Origin: Cladorhizidae sp. MBARI D1340-BT2 | Lineage: Eukaryota; Porifera; Demospongiae; Poecilosclerida; Cladorhizidae | Length of the DNA stretch: 64,000 nt | Assembly (NCBI GenBank): GCA_028752905.1 | Contig: JAQNBH010000009.1 | Location: forward strand, 32,035,442 to 32,099,441 | Direction: 5' to 3' | Part shown: piece after piece, positions 61,827-64,000 of the stretch | Layout of the letters: every line of letters begins with the position of its first letter | Numbering within the stretch: the first letter of the stretch is position 1 | The notes under the pieces: generated by a model | The model's input: only the letters and a program-made list of their open reading frames with translations | What the model was told of the DNA's origin: nothing | The model's database searches: none | Translations under genes and position numbers: made by a program

Positions 61827-61858
<32 letters not shown>
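60900..61858 (+). mobile_element. 5'-truncated LINE with (AAT)n tail
   Basis: The + strand reads RQGGVLSPILFTVYLDVLIS (about 60962-61024), then GVLCYADDIVLLAPS with the RT box (61084-61095), then FNTAKTQLLF, YLGHTLTSNLSDSDDIS, and in shifted frames IVFNNILRKIWNLPR and IKRASKSDLFLIRHMYD. It ends in an AAT repeat at 61827-61858, as many non-LTR retrotransposons do. Only the C-terminal half of RT remains and it has at least two frameshifts. Confidence 0.85.
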
Positions 61859-61859
<1 letters not shown>

Positions 61860-62255
61860 CCGTTCGCAGTCTCGCGCGGCTGTACGAACGCCATGGGGAT
61901 TTTGGTCAGGAAAGTCTGAGGCTTACACACGGCGGACAGTAAAAGTGACTGGGGTGGGTGGTCACTACTTAGCTTGTTCATGTTGGATGTGGTGGTAGAA
62001 GCTAATGTACAGTCGCATTGTTGATACTTCTCTGTGTGTCTTGCTGGGTTCCTGTTTGTGAACTGAAGTCAGGTTTGGTTTAGTCTAAGGTGCAGGACCT
62101 CACTGAAATGTGGACGAGTAAACCTCTAGCGCTCGCGAGCAAGTCGTTCATCCGGTAGGGAGGGGAAGTGGGATTGTTGATATAACCTCGCGGCTGGACG
62201 TTGACATTGGTAATGTTTTGCTGTTCTTGGAAGTCAACAACTGGGAGAAAAGGAA
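61859..62255 (+). promoter_or_regulatory. Probable promoter / 5' UTR of the second host gene
   Basis: Immediately after the LINE tail the sequence becomes richer in CpG (GTTCGCAGTCTCGCGCGGC, GCGCTCGCGAGC, CTCGCGGCTGGACG) than the surrounding AT-rich DNA, and it leads to an ATG with a good donor. No TATA box was identified. Inferred from composition and position. Confidence 0.4.
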
Positions 62256-63087
62256 ATGGCTTGTGATGAAATCACTCCAATTTCAGGTATGTTCTAGGTG
62301 TAACACGCTAGCCATAGCTTCCAAGGTTGGCTAGCTACACTGACTACAATTAAGATTAGTTGCTTCACTATAGCTACCAGTTGCGGATATATGACGCTAA
62401 TAAAGTTGCAGCCACCTATTACCTAAAGTTTTGAGCATATTTTTCCTGGCTAGACTCTGTACCTGTCCACGCAGCTAAGAAGAGAGTCATATCAAAAGCC
62501 ATGGAGTGTTTTGTTCTTGTCTAGCCAGCATTTTTGAGCTTAGCTTGATGGCATGCCAGTGTAGGAAAATATGGCAGAAAGCTCTCTAGTATTAAATTTT
62601 GGCCAAACTCTCTTTCACTAAACTCTCTTTCACTGTGTGCATGCATATGAGTATGGCTAATCAGAGCATGAGCTATATAACCAGGGTTAGAGTAATTTCT
62701 ATGAGTGCAAAGTATAATAACTTTGTAACTGACCTGGCAAAAAAACAAAAAACACCTAACTTTACGGCATTTGTATATATTTAATTCCCCCCTAGTTAAG
62801 TATGAATTTCTTTAGCTTTATTTATACTGAAATGGCATTATTGTTCGCTTTATTAAATTTAGAGATGTCTGACAGAGTGTCGGGTGACCTAGAATGTCAA
62901 GTAGAGCACTTGTACAGTCCCGTCCCCTGCATTAGAGTGCAGGGTGGCCTGCCTGCCTATCCAAGCAGCGAAAGGTCGGAAGTCAGAGACAGGAGGAATG
63001 AGTTCTACAGCTTGAAGAGGTTCATTCTGGTCAGCTTGGGCATACCTAACGCACCTGCCATGAATCGTATCTGCCAAAAACTGTGCA
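62256..63087 (+). CDS. Unrecognised host protein, first two exons (3'-incomplete)
   Basis: Exon 1, 62256-62286, reads MACDEITPIS and ends TCAG|GTATGT in phase 1. Exon 2, 62863-63087, follows a TTAAATTTAG acceptor and restores the frame, reading EMSDRVSGDLECQVEHLYSP, VPCIRVQGGLPAYPSSERSE, RRNEFYSLKRFILVSLGIPN and APAMNRICQKLC. It ends TGCA|GTAAGT in phase 1. That gives 85 complete codons with no stop, matched phases and normal codon composition, unlike the decayed elements to the left. No domain was recognised: there is no signal peptide or membrane segment, and a basic/hydrophobic FYSLKRFILVSLG segment sits near residues 60-72. The gene continues past the window. Confidence 0.7.
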
Positions 63088-63394
63088 GTAAGTGTATGTA
63101 GTGGACCCGTTGTTGTTGTGCCAGTTGTAAGAATGGCCACCATGGGAGGTCTTAGAATACCACAAGGGCTGGAATACCCAAGGGCTTAAGGCTATTGCAT
63201 TTTCCCACAGGGAGTTGGATGCTAGAATGTGCGTAATGTGAAGTTGTAGTCATCCATGTGTGCCACAGTGCGATTCTTCCCTGTTCATTATGCGGGATGT
63301 CTTGTCTGATAGAGGCTACGAAATACCTACGTTCAATCAATTTCTCGAATTTCAATTTCTGTTTGCACATCCTCGGAGAGCAGTGTAGCACGGG

Positions 63395-64000
63395 GTCTAT
63401 GAATGTTTGCAGAGAGGTGTAGCACGGGGTCTATGAATGTTTGCAGAGAGGTGTAGCAATGGGTCTATACATGTTTGCAGAGCAGTGTAGCACGGGGTCT
63501 ATGAATGTTTGCACATTCTTGGAGAGCAGTGTAGCACGGGGTCTATAAATGTTTGCACATTCTTGGAGAGTGGTGTAGCACGGGGTCTATAAATGTATGC
63601 ACATTCTTGCAGAGCAGTGTAGCACGGGGTCTATAAATGTATGCACATTCTTGGAGAGCAGTGTAGCACAGGGTCTATAAATGTATGCACATTCTTGGAG
63701 CGCAGTGTAGCACGGGGTCTATAAATGTATGCACATTCTTGGAGAGTGGTGTAGCACAGGATCTATAAATGTATGCACATTCTTGGAGAGCAGTGTAGCA
63801 CGGGGTCTATAAATGTATGCACATTCTTGGAGAGCAGTGTAGCACGGGGTCTATAAATGTATGCACACTCTTGGAGAGTGGTGTAGCACGGGGTCTATAA
63901 ATGTATGCACATTCTTGCAGAGCAGTGTAGCACGGGGTCTATAAATGTATGCACATTCTTGGAGAGCAGTGTAGCACGGGGTCTATAAATGTATGCACAT
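63395..64000. repeat. 44-bp minisatellite running off the window
   Basis: About 14 copies of a unit containing GTGTAGCACGGGGTCTATAA and ATGTATGCACATTCTTGGAG. The first copies are about 34 bp, shorter and more diverged. It lies in the second intron of the gene starting at 62256. Confidence 0.93.

Overview
This is a repeat-saturated window of a eukaryotic, almost certainly animal, nuclear genome. It has spliced genes with GT-AG and GC-AG introns, multicellular-animal transposon families (piggyBac, hAT, pogo-like, Ty3/gypsy, LINE) and a nuclear-encoded mitochondrial translation factor. I see no prokaryotic features. The phylum cannot be fixed from the sequence alone; an invertebrate is likely.

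The backbone is one host gene, mitochondrial elongation factor Tu (TUFM), on the + strand from about 4.9 to 45.8 kb. Seven exons join without a frame break into 425 codons plus a stop. They cover the end of a transit-type leader, the whole GTPase domain and both beta-barrel domains. The upstream exon with the initiator Met was not found. About 97% of the 41-kb span is intron. Every intron carries its own minisatellite: 29-bp units in the first, 30-bp in the second, 39-, 26- and 37-bp in the third, 32- and 36-bp in the fourth, 21-bp in the fifth, 24- and 46-bp in the sixth. Two of the six introns use GC donors. The 32-bp array in the fourth intron is made of copies of the exon/intron donor junction itself.

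Mobile DNA sits in these introns. A piggyBac element (6.1-9.4 kb) lies at a TTAA inside the 29-bp array. Two small hAT-like MITEs (10.6 and 13.0 kb) and a pogo-like internally deleted element (14.5-15.1 kb) follow. A degenerate LTR retrotransposon (25.9-31.6 kb, minus) has the pol order protease-integrase-RT-RNase H, as in the Gmr1-like group of Ty3/gypsy.

Downstream of TUFM, 46.5-61.9 kb is a transposon graveyard. It holds two frame-broken hAT transposases with DUF4371-type and C-terminal dimerisation regions, two LINE reverse-transcriptase fragments, and a multi-exon decayed integrase gene (Ginger/KRBA2-like) that appears to end in a shortened PHD finger. It also holds several minisatellites and a 370-bp TAA/TAG microsatellite. 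At 61.9 kb a LINE tail abuts what looks like the CpG-richer 5' end of a second host gene. Its first two coding exons (62,256-62,286 and 62,863-63,087) encode a protein I do not recognise, and the next intron runs into a 44-bp minisatellite at the window end.

The very long open frames over the 39-, 30-, 36- and 24-bp arrays are by-products of repeat periods divisible by three, not genes.
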